A DNA stretch of 42,680 nucleotides from Candidatus Aminicenantota bacterium. Its GTDB lineage: Bacteria > Acidobacteriota > Aminicenantia > Aminicenantales > Aminicenantaceae. This document shows, in pieces, positions 33,110-42,680 of the stretch; within the stretch, counting starts at the first letter, position 1, and every line of letters begins with the position of its first letter. The stretch lies in contig DRHQ01000036.1 of NCBI GenBank assembly GCA_011049545.1, positions 1 to 42,680 on the forward strand, written 5' to 3'. The position numbers and the translations under genes were made by a program. Below the pieces are notes generated by a model that had not been told where the DNA came from, made no database searches, and worked only from the letters and a program-made list of their open reading frames with translations.

Positions 33110-33721
33110 ATGAAATTAAGAAGATTCAGCCCAGAGAAATTAAAATCAAAGGGTTTTTCCCTTATTGAGCTCTTAGTAATCGTTGTTATTGTCTCTTTCA
33201 TGATTCTGGCCATGCTTTCTCTCTATGTTGCCGGACAGCGATATTTTATGACCGGAAGCGCCAGAGCAGATATCCTTCGGGATAACCGGCATGTGCTTAA
33301 TTATATCTCTCGAGATATTAAAGGAGCAATTCAGGTTCTTCCTGGTTGGGATAGCTATACCACTTCTTCAAGCTGCCTTGTTCTTCAAGTTCCTTCTCTG
33401 GATTCGAACAGACTTATAATCGATATTGACAACGAGTTTGACCATATCGTTTATAGCCTAAATTCTGAATCCCCTAATAGGATAGAGAGGATTATAGACG
33501 GTAAGGATGGGATTAGTTCCAGAGAAGACAGGACAAGAGTTATGGCTACAAGAGTTAGTTCTTTCCAATTAAGCTCCGGAGGAGTGGACCTTTCTTCGGT
33601 ATCAGATTTCAATCAGGTTTCCAGCATCGACATCACCCTGATAACGACACAAAATCTTTTAGGTCGTACTTTTCAGGAGACCCTCAAAACCAGTGTGAAG
33701 ATGCGGAATAAATTTGAATAA
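33110..33721 (+). CDS. Type IV pilin-like (prepilin) protein, PilW/pseudopilin class
   Basis: 203 residues. The prepilin peptidase site KGFSLIE lies at ~15-20, followed by the conserved hydrophobic helix (LLVIVVIVSFMILAMLSLYV). Cleavage before the Phe would leave a Phe and Glu+5, as in class III-type signal peptides of type IV pili and type II secretion. The C-terminal part is a beta-rich globular domain with no cysteine pair. It is followed 99 bases later by a PilX-type protein. No assembly ATPase, platform or peptidase gene is nearby, so it depends on genes elsewhere. Confidence 0.85.
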   Translation: MKLRRFSPEKLKSKGFSLIELLVIVVIVSFMILAMLSLYVAGQRYFMTGSARADILRDNRHVLNYISRDIKGAIQVLPGWDSYTTSSSCLVLQVPSLDSNRLIIDIDNEFDHIVYSLNSESPNRIERIIDGKDGISSREDRTRVMATRVSSFQLSSGGVDLSSVSDFNQVSSIDITLITTQNLLGRTFQETLKTSVKMRNKFE

Positions 33722-33820
33722 GAGAGTACTTATCTTCATCTTTTCTGATAAAAGAAAGAAAATATTCTTTCTCCGCACCGGGAAAATGAAAGGTAAATTT
33801 GAATAAAAGAGGCGGGCAAA

Positions 33821-35128
33821 ATGGGTAAAATAAGAAGCAATAATGTTAAAAACAAAAGTATTCAAAGCGATAGCGAAGAACAAGGTTTTATCTTAATTAT
33901 AGGTGTGATTGTCATGACTGCCTTGCTTCCTCTTGCTTTGTCATTTTTATTACTACTCTCTTTTGATTACAGGCTTACTGAGAAATCCCACAAAGGTTCT
34001 GCAGCTTTATCACTGGCTGAGGCTGGAGTTGAAAGAGCAATCTGGGAATTGAATTATGGAGACATTTCGACTTGGGCAGGAAGCACCAATCTGCGGACGA
34101 TGACCATTTCGTCTTTTCAAGCACCAGGAGGAAATATTATAGGCGATATCGAAATTAGGGTCGAAGAGCCTGATGCAGAGAATCCTATGGTGGAATCTAC
34201 AGGCAGAGCTGCCTATACCGGCTCTCTCACAGTAGATAGAGCAGTCAGAGTAGCATTAGGGACGGATAAATACAGACCTTGGACTTATGGAATTTTTGGG
34301 GATGAGGAATTGGATTTCTCTTCAAATGCAGTGGTAGATAGTTATGATTCAAGGAATGGCTCCTATGACAATCCCGGCAATGTGGGTTCTGATGGACACG
34401 TGGGAACCAATGCCTCTCATTATGGGAGCATTGATTTAAGCTCCAATGCCAGAATCTACGGCAATGCTTACTCAGGACCTGAAAGTATCCCGGATTTGGA
34501 TATAATAACCCGATCCAATTCTCATATTTATGGAGAAAAGCTGTCTTTATCCGAGGAAAGGGACATGCCTTCGGTTTTTCCTCCTGAGGACCTTCTTTAT
34601 ATGGGCGATTATTTTCTGGACAGCCACAGCTCGGATACAATCAGTGAGAGCGGAGCATATACCTCTTTCAGGGTTGAAAGCAACTCTAAGGTAACTATTT
34701 TGGCGGACGTTACGCTTTATATAACAGGTGATTTTTCCATGCTGAGCAACACACAGCTGGAAATTGCCAATGATGCACATGTCACACTTTATCTCGGAGG
34801 AAGTTTTGAACAGAGGAGCAACTCTCAAATCAATAATTTATCTCAAAATCCTGCCCAACTCGTGGTATTGGGAACAGATAGTTTTAGCGGAATAATGGAG
34901 TGGCATTCCAATACCCAATTTTGGGGTTCTGTATATGTGCCCAAGGCTGATGTGTTTTTTGACAGCAATTCCGATTTTTACGGCTCTATTGTGGCTAAAT
35001 CCTTAGAGTTTAATTCCAAGGCAAGGATTCATTATGACGTCGCTTTAGCTAATTCGGGAATTGATGGCATTGGTGGCTCTCATTACACTGTTAAATCCTG
35101 GCAAGAGGTATTTTCCTCAAATAATTAG
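33821..35128 (+). CDS. PilX-type pilus-associated protein with extended beta-rich C-terminus
   Basis: 435 residues. The N-terminus has EEQGFILIIGVIVMTALLPL followed by more hydrophobic sequence: a prepilin-like helix without a strict SLIE motif, as in PilX N-terminal domains. ALSLAEAGVERAIWELNYG then follows, also typical. Residues ~150-420 contain repeated short strand-turn units with SSN/SNA/SNS (DFSSNAVVDS, DLSSNARIYG, HSNTQFWGSV, DSNSDFYGSI), suggesting a beta-solenoid resembling DUF7305/bactofilin-like folds. It is likely exported and part of, or attached to, a pilus or surface appendage, working with the prepilin upstream. Confidence 0.75.
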   Translation: MGKIRSNNVKNKSIQSDSEEQGFILIIGVIVMTALLPLALSFLLLLSFDYRLTEKSHKGSAALSLAEAGVERAIWELNYGDISTWAGSTNLRTMTISSFQAPGGNIIGDIEIRVEEPDAENPMVESTGRAAYTGSLTVDRAVRVALGTDKYRPWTYGIFGDEELDFSSNAVVDSYDSRNGSYDNPGNVGSDGHVGTNASHYGSIDLSSNARIYGNAYSGPESIPDLDIITRSNSHIYGEKLSLSEERDMPSVFPPEDLLYMGDYFLDSHSSDTISESGAYTSFRVESNSKVTILADVTLYITGDFSMLSNTQLEIANDAHVTLYLGGSFEQRSNSQINNLSQNPAQLVVLGTDSFSGIMEWHSNTQFWGSVYVPKADVFFDSNSDFYGSIVAKSLEFNSKARIHYDVALANSGIDGIGGSHYTVKSWQEVFSSNN

Positions 35129-35319
35129 CCTGAATTATTCATAAAAACTGCCGATACCTTTATATATTTTCAATGACATCTGCCTATTAGCATGATTTAT
35201 CACGAGGTCGAAGGATTCACTTTATTTTCCAAATTTTCTTTTAATCATAATCGGCATTTTTTACCCTTCGGACAAGCCGATTTGACGACCTTTACTATTA
35301 TAAAAAGGAGGCTATAACG

Positions 35320-36462
35320 ATGAAAACAGAACAAAAAATGTGGACTAAGAAAAGGGGGTGGATACCTATATCTGACAATAACCTAAAAGATAGCGCCCAG
35401 TTGGTTTTTGTATTTGGCGATTCGTCTTTCTTCAAACAGGAAAGATTCTTTGATGAAATCAATGAATTTTATCCTAAGGCAACTATCTTTGGTTGTTCGA
35501 CTGCCGGAGAAATCGCTGGTGCTCAGGTTTTTGATGATTCCTTAGTTATCACGGCAGTACTTTTTGAACACACAAAGTTACAGTTCGCTAAAACAAAATT
35601 AGACAGGATGGAGGAAAGTCTAAAATGTGGTGAATGCTTGGGAGAAGCATTCGAAAAAAAGGGATTAACTCATGTTTTCATTCTCTCAGATGGATTGAAT
35701 GTTAACGGCAGTGATTTGGTTAAAGGTTTGAAAGGCAAGATCCCGAGCGATGTCGCGGTGACTGGCGGATTATCCGGCGACCAGGATCGATTTCAAGAAA
35801 CTTTTGTTTTCAGCGACAATCTCCCGGAAAAGAATACGATTATCGCTGTTGGCTTTTATGGCGAACGCCTGAAGATTGGCTATGGCTCGATGGGAGGGTG
35901 GGATTCCTTCGGCCCGGACCGCCTGGTAACGTCCTCCAAAGGAAATATTTTGTATGAATTAGACGGCAAGCCTGCCCTGGATTTATACAAAAAATATCTG
36001 GGCGAACAGGCAAAAGGCCTGCCCGCTACGGGGCTGCTCTTTCCGTTGAGCCTTCGATTGAAAGATAAAGACACAGGTTTGGTTCGCACAATTTTATCTG
36101 TTAACGACAAGGACAAAAACATGACTTTTGCGGGAGATGTGCCTGAGGGTGCCTATGTTCGTTTGATGAAGTCAAATTTTAACCATCTCATCGATGGAGC
36201 GTGCGGCGCCGCGAAAATGAGCTGCGAATCGTTTGGATCGGATACGCCGGATCTCGCTATCTTGATCAGTTGTGTAGGACGCAAGCTGCTGTTAAAACAA
36301 AGAGTGGAGGAAGAGACAGAAGGGGTTCAGGACATATTGGGAAAAAGTGCGACTTTAACAGGCTTCTATTCTTACGGTGAAATATGCCCTGTCGTTCCGA
36401 CTGAAAAGGAGTGTGAGCTTCACAATCAAACGATGACTATTACGACTTTCCTTGAAAGATAG
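35320..36462 (+). CDS. FIST-domain sensory protein
   Basis: 380 residues. FIST_N covers ~25-220 (FGCSTAGEIAG, HVFILSDGLNVNGSDLVKGL, TGGLSGDQDRF) and FIST_C ~225-375 (KPALDLYKKYLG, GFYSYGEICP). No membrane helix or signal peptide. An ideal AGGAGG lies eight bases before the ATG. FIST domains are predicted to bind small ligands such as amino acids and commonly sit beside kinases. Here the kinase gene starts 41 bases later and a receiver follows, forming a three-gene operon. It probably supplies the input for that kinase, which lacks its own sensor domain. Confidence 0.88.
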   Translation: MKTEQKMWTKKRGWIPISDNNLKDSAQLVFVFGDSSFFKQERFFDEINEFYPKATIFGCSTAGEIAGAQVFDDSLVITAVLFEHTKLQFAKTKLDRMEESLKCGECLGEAFEKKGLTHVFILSDGLNVNGSDLVKGLKGKIPSDVAVTGGLSGDQDRFQETFVFSDNLPEKNTIIAVGFYGERLKIGYGSMGGWDSFGPDRLVTSSKGNILYELDGKPALDLYKKYLGEQAKGLPATGLLFPLSLRLKDKDTGLVRTILSVNDKDKNMTFAGDVPEGAYVRLMKSNFNHLIDGACGAAKMSCESFGSDTPDLAILISCVGRKLLLKQRVEEETEGVQDILGKSATLTGFYSYGEICPVVPTEKECELHNQTMTITTFLER

Positions 36463-36503
36463 GCTCCTGAAAAACCTAATTTTCTATTGATTTCAATCAC
36501 AGA

Positions 36504-37637
36504 ATGAACAAGCTGCTTCAACGTCAAATCAAAAAGTTTACGAGAGGTTCCGACTCTCTCCATGAAGAAATAAAACCGCTACTCTATGGGATAAGTGACG
36601 CTTATGACAGTTTTGATATCGACCGCTCTCTGATAGAGAGATCTCTGGATCTTAGTTCCAAGGAACTCACGGATGCCAATAAGCGTTTGCGCCAAGAAGC
36701 AGAGAAACATAAGGCCATCATAGATAAGTTAAAATCTATACTTACCTCATTAGCGCCCGACCTCAATCATTTTTCAAAGGAATCATCTAAGGATGACGCC
36801 ACATATTTCATCAATTTCATTTCGAAACTAATTGACGAACGCAAGAACACAGAAAAAGCACTGAAGAATGCCTATAAGAAACTCAAAGACACCCAAAACG
36901 AGCTTATCCAGGTGGAAAAACTAAAAGTCATCGGCAGGTTAGCGAGCGGAGTGTCTCATGAGGTAAAGAATCCTTTGGCGATGATACTTTTGGGAGTTCA
37001 ATATCTTAGAAAAAAAATAAAGTCGAAGGATAGGAAGGTCGTCTTGACATTAAAACATATGGAAAAGGCCATTGAGAGAGCGGATAAAATCATAAAAGGA
37101 TTATTGGACTTTGCCAGCCTGTCAAAATTGGATATAAAACAGGAAAATTTGAATTCTATTGTGGAAGAGTCGCTGCGCTTGGTAAAGATTCAATTTGACA
37201 AAAATTGCATTCGAGTTGAGACTGATCTTAAAGAAAATATCCCAAAAGTCAAAATAGATAAGAATAAGATTGAGCAGGTATTCATAAATATTTTTATGAA
37301 TTCTAGTCATGCCATGCATGATGGCGGGCAGCTGACTGTAAGGACTTATTCTAAGAAGCTAAAAAAGCCCGGCAAAGATGGGGACCGCAGACAAAACGAT
37401 CTTTTTAAACCTGGAGAAACCATGGTGATTTCTGAAATCGCAGATACGGGTCCAGGTATTCCTAAAAATATTCTGGACAAAATTTTTGACCCATTTTTTA
37501 CTACCACACGAGACAAAGGAGGAACAGGGTTGGGATTATCAATTGTCCGGAACATAATTCAGATGCACTACGGAAAAATAGAGATAAAAAATAATGCAAA
37601 AGGTGGAATAAAATCAACATTGTTTTTTAAAGTCTAA
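36504..37637 (+). CDS. Soluble histidine kinase of a FIST operon
   Basis: 377 residues, no membrane helix. The N-terminal ~145 residues are helical and contain LLQRQIKKF and DIDRSLIERSLDLSSKEL, a leader I associate with kinases encoded next to FIST proteins. HisKA has LASGVSHEVKNPLAMI (H152); the HATPase has NIFMNSSHAM, DTGPGIPKNI and GTGLGLS. Between FIST sensor and receiver genes, it most likely autophosphorylates in response to FIST and passes phosphate to the receiver 18 bases downstream. Confidence 0.9.
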   Translation: MNKLLQRQIKKFTRGSDSLHEEIKPLLYGISDAYDSFDIDRSLIERSLDLSSKELTDANKRLRQEAEKHKAIIDKLKSILTSLAPDLNHFSKESSKDDATYFINFISKLIDERKNTEKALKNAYKKLKDTQNELIQVEKLKVIGRLASGVSHEVKNPLAMILLGVQYLRKKIKSKDRKVVLTLKHMEKAIERADKIIKGLLDFASLSKLDIKQENLNSIVEESLRLVKIQFDKNCIRVETDLKENIPKVKIDKNKIEQVFINIFMNSSHAMHDGGQLTVRTYSKKLKKPGKDGDRRQNDLFKPGETMVISEIADTGPGIPKNILDKIFDPFFTTTRDKGGTGLGLSIVRNIIQMHYGKIEIKNNAKGGIKSTLFFKV

Positions 37638-37655
37638 AACGGGGAGACAAATGAG

Positions 37656-38033
37656 ATGGAAAAGAAAAAAATATTAATTATCGATGATGAAGAGGATTTC
37701 TGTCAGATGATGGAATTTAATCTTGAAGATTCTGGCAAATATGAGGTTAGGATGGAGACAAAAGGAAAAAAGGCCTTGGCCGCCGCCAAAGAGTTCAAAC
37801 CAGCTCTTATCTTTTTAGATATCGTGATGCCGGATATTCCCGGGGATGAGGTGGCTCAGCAATTGAGATCCGATGAGATGACAAAGGATATTCCCGTTGT
37901 CTTTTTAACGGCTCTCGTTAGAGGAAATGAAGTCGCTTCTCAAGATGGCATTATCGGAGGGAATCCTTTCATTGCCAAGCCGGTTTCCATAGAAAAACTC
38001 ATAGATTGTATTGAAAAAAACACAAGAAATTAA
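37656..38033 (+). CDS. Receiver-only response regulator of the FIST operon
   Basis: 125 residues: pocket LIIDDEEDF, acceptor D55 in IFLDIVMPDIPG, T in FLTALV and K in FIAKPVSI. No output domain. GGGGAG upstream of the ATG serves as a ribosome site. It is the last gene of the FIST-kinase-receiver operon. Output must be through protein interaction or a further relay. Confidence 0.9.
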   Translation: MEKKKILIIDDEEDFCQMMEFNLEDSGKYEVRMETKGKKALAAAKEFKPALIFLDIVMPDIPGDEVAQQLRSDEMTKDIPVVFLTALVRGNEVASQDGIIGGNPFIAKPVSIEKLIDCIEKNTRN

Positions 38034-38489
38034 GACTCCCATTTCTCTACGAATCTTTCTTTTTTATATGCCGGATAAGTTCTTCATAATTTTACACAGC
38101 TTCTCCTTTTTTGTGCTCATATTAATAAGAATTTGGTTTCTGCGAAACTCAAGACTCTGTGGGAGAAATCGTCTGTGGCTGTGCCACCATCGGCTATAAA
38201 GCTCTTTTGAAATATTTCAGGTTCATCATAGTAGTGAGGACCTGAACGATTGACATGAGGAAGCCACATCCGTTTTTATAGATTTATGGCCATAGTTATG
38301 GAATTTTTTTCCGGAATACAAGATCAAGTAATTCTTTATTCTATTCTCCTCTGCTCTTTTATTTATTGAAAATAAAAGAATTATGATCATTATATTTTTT
38401 AAGTTTCTTTATTTACAATGTTGGCATTTTTTTTGCTGTGCACATCAAGAGCAGCAGTTTTGCAAATAACATCCTTAAAAATGTAAGAA
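38034..38489. other. Intergenic region with a -24/-12 promoter
   Basis: No gene is supported. Apart from the promoter at 38422, it holds TATGGCCATA at ~38286 and TATGGAATTTTTTTCCGGAA at ~38298. These are reminiscent of the TATGG/CCATA palindromes and lie about 125-135 bases upstream of the promoter. Confidence 0.45.
38422..38437 (+). promoter_or_regulatory. Sigma-54-type (-24/-12) promoter of the giant kinase
   Basis: TGGCATTTTTTTTGCT: GG at 38423-38424 and GC at 38435-38436 with ten bases between, a full match to TGGCA-N6-TTGCT. It points to the small ORF at 38490 and the kinase at 38663. Confidence 0.6.
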
Positions 38490-38666
38490 ATGGCCAAGTT
38501 AAAAAATTATAAAGAATACTTTGCTATTTTGAAAAAAGATCCATCAGAATTTCATAATTTTTTGGAGGCCGGCAGGGAAAGCATTGAGGTGGAGGCCAAT
38601 AAGTCAATCATAGCACCTTCACGGTCATCCTGCCCAAAGGCAAATAATAAAGGAGCGCCAAGATGA
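38490..38666 (+). pseudogene. 58-codon ORF carrying an out-of-frame kinase C-terminal relic
   Basis: ATG at 38490 opens MAKLKNYKEYFAILKKDPSE, continuing FHNFLEAGRESIEVEANKS. In the next frame the DNA at 38612-38647 reads STFTVILPKGK-stop, the usual end of a histidine-kinase ATPase domain, and IEVEANK corresponds to its preceding strand. A kinase gene was therefore deleted to its tail and frameshifted. The current ORF reads through and its TGA overlaps the ATG of the giant kinase (ATGA), which may couple translation. Confidence 0.5.
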
Positions 38667-41600
38667 GTGAACGGAGAAGGGTCCTGTTTTTGATTATTAT
38701 TATGTCGATTATTGTTTTGACTGTCGGCGGAATCGCAATTGCCATGCTATACCGAACAGCGCTCAAAGAGCAAAGGGCTCGATTAGTAGAGACCGCACAA
38801 AGCCAGGCCCGGCTATTGGAGGCAGTTGCCCGGTTTGACGCTGTCTACAGCCAGGATTATCCCGGTGGTTCAGAAGCAGCCACATTGAGCCAAATCCGTA
38901 ATGCACGCAATAACTACATCGGGTTTGGTGAAACGGGGGAATTCACCCTTGCCAGACGTGAGGGCGATCTCATAGTCTTCCTACTCAGCCATCGCCACCA
39001 TGACCTGAACAAACCCAAACCGGTGCCCTTCAACTCCGGGTTGGCAGAGCCGATACGACTATCTCTCTCGGGGAAATCAGGGACAGTGGTCGGACTGGAT
39101 TACAGGGGCGAAACTGTTTTAGCGGCCTATGAACCAGTCGCAGTGTTGGACCTGGGTATTGTGGCCAAGATCGATATGGCAGAAATCCGCGCACCGTTCA
39201 TAAGAGCTAGTGTGATAGCCGGACTTTTCGCAATTATGGTAATTCTTATAGGGGCCTTGTTGTTTATGAGGATTACCAACCCAATGATTAAGCTCTTGAC
39301 GGAAAGCGAAGAGAAATACAGAACTCTTGTTGAAAGTGCAACAGACGTGATTTATATGATTGACAAGAATAATAAAGTATTGTCCGCGAATAAAGCAGCG
39401 GCAAGGCTTTTTGGTAAGGAACAGAAGGAGATAACAGGCAAATCAATTCTTGATTTATTGCCAAAAGAAATTGCAGCAAATTATTCAAAAAGCTTGAAAA
39501 AAGTGTTTGAAACAGGCACACGAAGTTTTCACGAATCAAAAATGGTTGTTGGTGAAAGAGAAACATGGATAAGTGCCAATCTTAGTCCAGTGATAGATTA
39601 TAAAGGAAGTGTGCAGGCAGTAATGGGCGTGACCAGGGACATCACCGAGCGGGCGATGATGGAAAAGGAAGCACAGCGGCGAGCGGCTCAGGCAGCGCTG
39701 ATCTATAAAGCAGGTCAGCGTGTGAGTGGCGAGTTGGAACTGGAAGCAGTGTTGTCTGAAATCGTGTCTGCCGTGCGTGATGCCTTTGATTACTATCATG
39801 TAATGCTGGTTACGGTTGATGAGGAGACCGGACTCCAGACTGTGCGGTCCATCGCAGGCGTCAATGCCGATTCCCTTCCAAACGATCAACTCATACTTCC
39901 TAGCGGGAAAGGGATGACAGGGAATGCGGCAGCTACAGGCGAAACTCAGGTCAGCAGTGATGTCAGTCGTGACCCTCATTACTTACAGGATGCAGAAGAA
40001 ATAAAGTCGGAGCTCGCAGTACCTATCAAGAGAGGTGAGAAGGTCATTGGAGTGCTCGATATACAGAGTGACAGACTCGATGCTTTTAATGAGGCTGACG
40101 TAACTGCTATGGAGACCCTAAGTACCCAAATTGCCACAGCCATCGAGAACGCCCGGCTCTACGAGCAGGCGCAGCAAGAAATCTCAGAGCGCAAGAAGAC
40201 TGAGGAAACGCTTCAGCAGCGAACGCATGACCTTGGCGAGAGAGTCAAGGAACTAAGTTGTCTTTATGGGATAGATGAGATTGGTAGAAAAGAGGGGGTA
40301 ACAATTGAGGAAGTACTTAAAGAAACTGTTCGAATTATTCCGCCCAGCTGGCAGTATCCGGAAATTACAGAAGGGCGCATTACTTATGAGAATAAGAAAT
40401 ATAAAACCGGGAAGTTCAAGCAAACAAAATGGATGCAGAGAGCAGATATTATCGTCAACAACAAAAAAGCGGGATTGATAGAAGTCTGTTATTTAGAGGA
40501 AAAACCGGAAAGCGATGAGAGCCCATTCCTAAAAGAAGAGAGGAATTTGATAAATGCTATCGCTGAGCGAATAGGGCAAATCATCGAGCGCACGCGTACC
40601 GAGGAAGATTTAAAAGAATCTGAAGAGAGATACAGAGCTTTATTTGAAGCATCTCCTGACGGGATAATGATAGCAGACCTGGGAACAAACAAATTCATGT
40701 ATTCCAATCCGGCTGTATGCAGGATGTTAGGCTACAGTGATAAAGAATTAAGAGGAATGAGTATAGTGGATATCGCTCCTAAAGAGGAACTAAAGTATGT
40801 GCTTTCTGAGTTTGAGGCTCAGGCAAGAGGAGAAAAGATGCTAGCGGAGGATATTCCCTTCTTAAAAAAAGATGGAACCATAACGTACGTTGATATCAAT
40901 TCAGCAAAATGTTTAGTTGATGGAAAAGAAAGTATCATAGGTTTCTTTAGAGATATCAACGAGCGAAAGCGGGCTGAAGAGGCTATCCAGAGAGAGACAA
41001 CTAAACTTTCAGCAATTATATCCGGCATGGAAGAAGGTATCGTATTTGCTGATAATCAGGAAAAAATCGTTGAGGTGAATGAGTATTTCCTCAATCTTGT
41101 TAACAAAGATAAGTCAGAACTTTTAGGCAGGAAACTCTGGGACTTTCATCAGGGTAAAACTGCTAAAGAATTAAAAATCTTAATCAAAAATTTCAAGCAA
41201 AAGACAAGCTCTCCGCCACTTATAATCCAAAGACCACTAGGTCACATGGAAACAGTTTTTCGCATCCAACCCATCTATAGAAATAAGCAATATGACGGAG
41301 TCATATTCAACCTTATAGATGTCACTGAATTGATTTCAGCCCAGAAGGAAGCTCAAGCTGCTAATCGAGCCAAAAGCGAATTCCTGGCCAACATGTCACA
41401 TGAAATTCGCACACCCTTGAACGGGATTTTCGGTATGACAGAGCTTGCCCTTGACACAAAACTCACTCCTGATCAGCGTGAGTACCTCGAAGCAACTAAG
41501 ATATCCGCTGAATCGTTAATGCAGATAATCGACGACATCCTTGATTTCTCCAAAATTGAAGCAAGAAAGATCGAGCTCGAGCCCGTTAACTTTAATCTGC

Positions 41601-42680
41601 GCGACTCCATTGGCGGCATGCTCTCTTCCCTTGCCCTCCAGGCCCACAATAAGGGACTGGAACTTGCGTATTTTATTCCGCATGATATTCCCGAAAGACT
41701 CATCGGTGATCCGGGTCGTCTGCGCCAGATTCTCATCAACTTGACCAACAATGCCATCAAGTTCACAGAGAAAGGTGAAGTCGTAGTAAACATTAAAAAG
41801 GCGTCGCAGACAAAACAGAAGACTACTCTGCATTTTGCCATAACCGATACCGGAAGCGGTATTCCTAAGGCGAAGCAGCAGCTGATCTTTAATGCCTTTG
41901 CCCAAGCCGACGGCTCTACGACGCGAAAATACGGCGGCACCGGGCTTGGCCTTGCCATATCAAAGCAACTGGTAGAACTTATGGGAGGCCGGATTTGGGT
42001 GGAAAGTAAAGTCGGAAAGGGCAGCACATTTAACTTCACAGTGGATTTAGACCTTCAGAAAGGTAAGGCAGAAGAACTGATTCCGGTAAAACTCGAAGAC
42101 TTGAAAAATCTTCATGTCCTGGTGGTAGACGACAACGCTACCAACCGGTGCATCCTTAAAGAGATGCTCACCAACTGGCAGATGAAGCTCACAGAGGCAG
42201 AAAGCGGGCGAAAAGCATTGGCCGCTGTAGAGCAAGCCGCGAAGGCCGGAAAGCCTTTCTCTTTTTTCCTTATCGACTCCCATATGTCCGGGATGGATGG
42301 CTTTACTCTGGCCAAGAAAATCAAAGATAACCCGGATCTGGCTGCAGCCTCCATTGTGATGCTTACATCTGGCAGCGCCCGGGGCGATGCAGCACGCTGT
42401 CAAAAGCTCGGTATCTCAGCTTACCTGACGAAGCCGATCAAACAGTCGGAGTTACTGGATGCCATCATGCTCGTACTCGGCACCTCTCCTAAAAGAAAAA
42501 AGCAGGTTCCTTTGATTACCAGAGATACAATAAGAGAGTCCCGCCGACGCTTTCGCCTACTCCTGGCCGAAGACAACATCATCAATCAAAAAGTGGCTGT
42601 GCATATTCTTGAGAAGAACGGCCACAAAGTTTCTGTGGCTAATAACGGCCGGGAAGCCCTTCGAGCCCTAAATAAGGGCC
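38663..42680 (+). CDS. Giant membrane hybrid histidine kinase (partial): sensor-PAS-GAF-GAF-like-PAS-PAS-HisKA-HATPase-REC-REC
   Basis: 1339 codons are in the window with no stop; the gene runs off the right edge. TM1 is ~8-30 ([20 protein letters not shown]). An extracytoplasmic sensor spans ~30-175, TM2 ~180-205, and PAS ~212-325. GAF ~340-500 is very similar to the one in the 13982 kinase. A GAF-like region spans ~515-640, PAS ~650-770, and a shorter PAS ~775-890. HisKA has [13 protein letters not shown] (H913), and HATPase has [20 protein letters not shown] and GTGLGLAIS. The first receiver (~1150-1270) has D1205, and a second begins at ~1298 ([11 protein letters not shown]). The BarA/TorS-like layout suggests an intramolecular relay, perhaps with an HPt beyond the edge. 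Start ATG 38663 has AGGAG upstream. Confidence 0.9.
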   Translation, partial: MSERRRVLFLIIIMSIIVLTVGGIAIAMLYRTALKEQRARLVETAQSQARLLEAVARFDAVYSQDYPGGSEAATLSQIRNARNNYIGFGETGEFTLARREGDLIVFLLSHRHHDLNKPKPVPFNSGLAEPIRLSLSGKSGTVVGLDYRGETVLAAYEPVAVLDLGIVAKIDMAEIRAPFIRASVIAGLFAIMVILIGALLFMRITNPMIKLLTESEEKYRTLVESATDVIYMIDKNNKVLSANKAAARLFGKEQKEITGKSILDLLPKEIAANYSKSLKKVFETGTRSFHESKMVVGERETWISANLSPVIDYKGSVQAVMGVTRDITERAMMEKEAQRRAAQAALIYKAGQRVSGELELEAVLSEIVSAVRDAFDYYHVMLVTVDEETGLQTVRSIAGVNADSLPNDQLILPSGKGMTGNAAATGETQVSSDVSRDPHYLQDAEEIKSELAVPIKRGEKVIGVLDIQSDRLDAFNEADVTAMETLSTQIATAIENARLYEQAQQEISERKKTEETLQQRTHDLGERVKELSCLYGIDEIGRKEGVTIEEVLKETVRIIPPSWQYPEITEGRITYENKKYKTGKFKQTKWMQRADIIVNNKKAGLIEVCYLEEKPESDESPFLKEERNLINAIAERIGQIIERTRTEEDLKESEERYRALFEASPDGIMIADLGTNKFMYSNPAVCRMLGYSDKELRGMSIVDIAPKEELKYVLSEFEAQARGEKMLAEDIPFLKKDGTITYVDINSAKCLVDGKESIIGFFRDINERKRAEEAIQRETTKLSAIISGMEEGIVFADNQEKIVEVNEYFLNLVNKDKSELLGRKLWDFHQGKTAKELKILIKNFKQKTSSPPLIIQRPLGHMETVFRIQPIYRNKQYDGVIFNLIDVTELISAQKEAQAANRAKSEFLANMSHEIRTPLNGIFGMTELALDTKLTPDQREYLEATKISAESLMQIIDDILDFSKIEARKIELEPVNFNLRDSIGGMLSSLALQAHNKGLELAYFIPHDIPERLIGDPGRLRQILINLTNNAIKFTEKGEVVVNIKKASQTKQKTTLHFAITDTGSGIPKAKQQLIFNAFAQADGSTTRKYGGTGLGLAISKQLVELMGGRIWVESKVGKGSTFNFTVDLDLQKGKAEELIPVKLEDLKNLHVLVVDDNATNRCILKEMLTNWQMKLTEAESGRKALAAVEQAAKAGKPFSFFLIDSHMSGMDGFTLAKKIKDNPDLAAASIVMLTSGSARGDAARCQKLGISAYLTKPIKQSELLDAIMLVLGTSPKRKKQVPLITRDTIRESRRRFRLLLAEDNIINQKVAVHILEKNGHKVSVANNGREALRALNKG

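Noticed and set aside
38011-38199. 62-codon frame overlapping the end of the receiver gene
   Set aside because: It starts inside the receiver gene in another frame and shows no homology.
1-42680. tRNA, rRNA, riboswitch or phage integration features
   Set aside because: I looked for tRNA-like cloverleaf ends, rRNA words, common riboswitch cores and integrase genes and saw none I could support.

Overview
Organism. The window reads like part of an AT-rich genome of an uncultured, didermal, probably anaerobic bacterium. The evidence is a bactofilin, type IV pilin-like proteins, a membrane-anchored lytic transglycosylase, a very large two-component repertoire, sigma-54 promoters, and a citryl-CoA-type citrate operon with an iron-sulfur fusion. 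No rRNA or phylogenetic marker is present. Placement in a candidate phylum (Aerophobota/Omnitrophota/Desantisbacteria-like) is only a guess from gene style and the dense small palindromic repeats.

Layout. (1) 1-6134, minus strand: a tightly packed operon behind a good sigma-70 promoter. It encodes a SucC-like acyl-CoA ligase subunit fused to a 2x[4Fe-4S] domain, a SucD-like subunit, a citryl-CoA lyase, an HD phosphohydrolase, aconitase/LeuC-type large and small subunits, and an isocitrate-dehydrogenase-family enzyme that runs off the left edge. Together they can join acetyl-CoA + oxaloacetate, citrate, isocitrate and 2-oxoglutarate, in either direction. (2) 6184-7130: a small membrane-protein ORF, a nested inverted-repeat element and a near-perfect sigma-70 promoter. 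(3) 7156-9035: bactofilin, a small ORF and a HepT/MntA (HEPN/nucleotidyltransferase) toxin-antitoxin pair bracketed by inverted repeats. (4) 9245-11475: a histidine-kinase relic, a MEDS-HTH-cupin regulator, a PilZ relic and an intact PilZ protein. (5) 11537-17342: a four-gene phosphorelay operon (HAMP kinase, tandem receiver, REC-PAS-GAF-PAS-PAS HisKA_3 kinase, NarL-type regulator). (6) 17658-23711: a lone receiver and three kinases with closely related cores. (7) 23712-31760: repeat-rich DNA with a duplicated NtrB-like kinase (one copy frameshifted), a truncated and an intact NtrC-type activator, a receiver on the minus strand, a lytic transglycosylase, and sigma-54 promoter-like elements with palindromic upstream sites. 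(8) 31770-35128: a DnaJ-type zinc-finger protein, a truncated zinc-finger gene, a truncated kinase and two pilin-like genes. (9) 35320-38033: a FIST sensor, kinase and receiver operon. (10) 38422-42680: a sigma-54 promoter, a kinase-tail relic and a giant hybrid kinase running off the right edge.

How it fits together. Right of 7 kb the window is mostly a signalling island in which kinases, receivers and sensor cassettes have been duplicated, recombined and partly broken. The breakpoints often coincide with short palindromic repeats. The most unusual points are the ferredoxin-fused citryl-CoA synthetase-like operon, the recurring palindrome plus -24/-12 promoter architecture around an NtrC-type activator, and the visible birth and decay of kinase paralogues.
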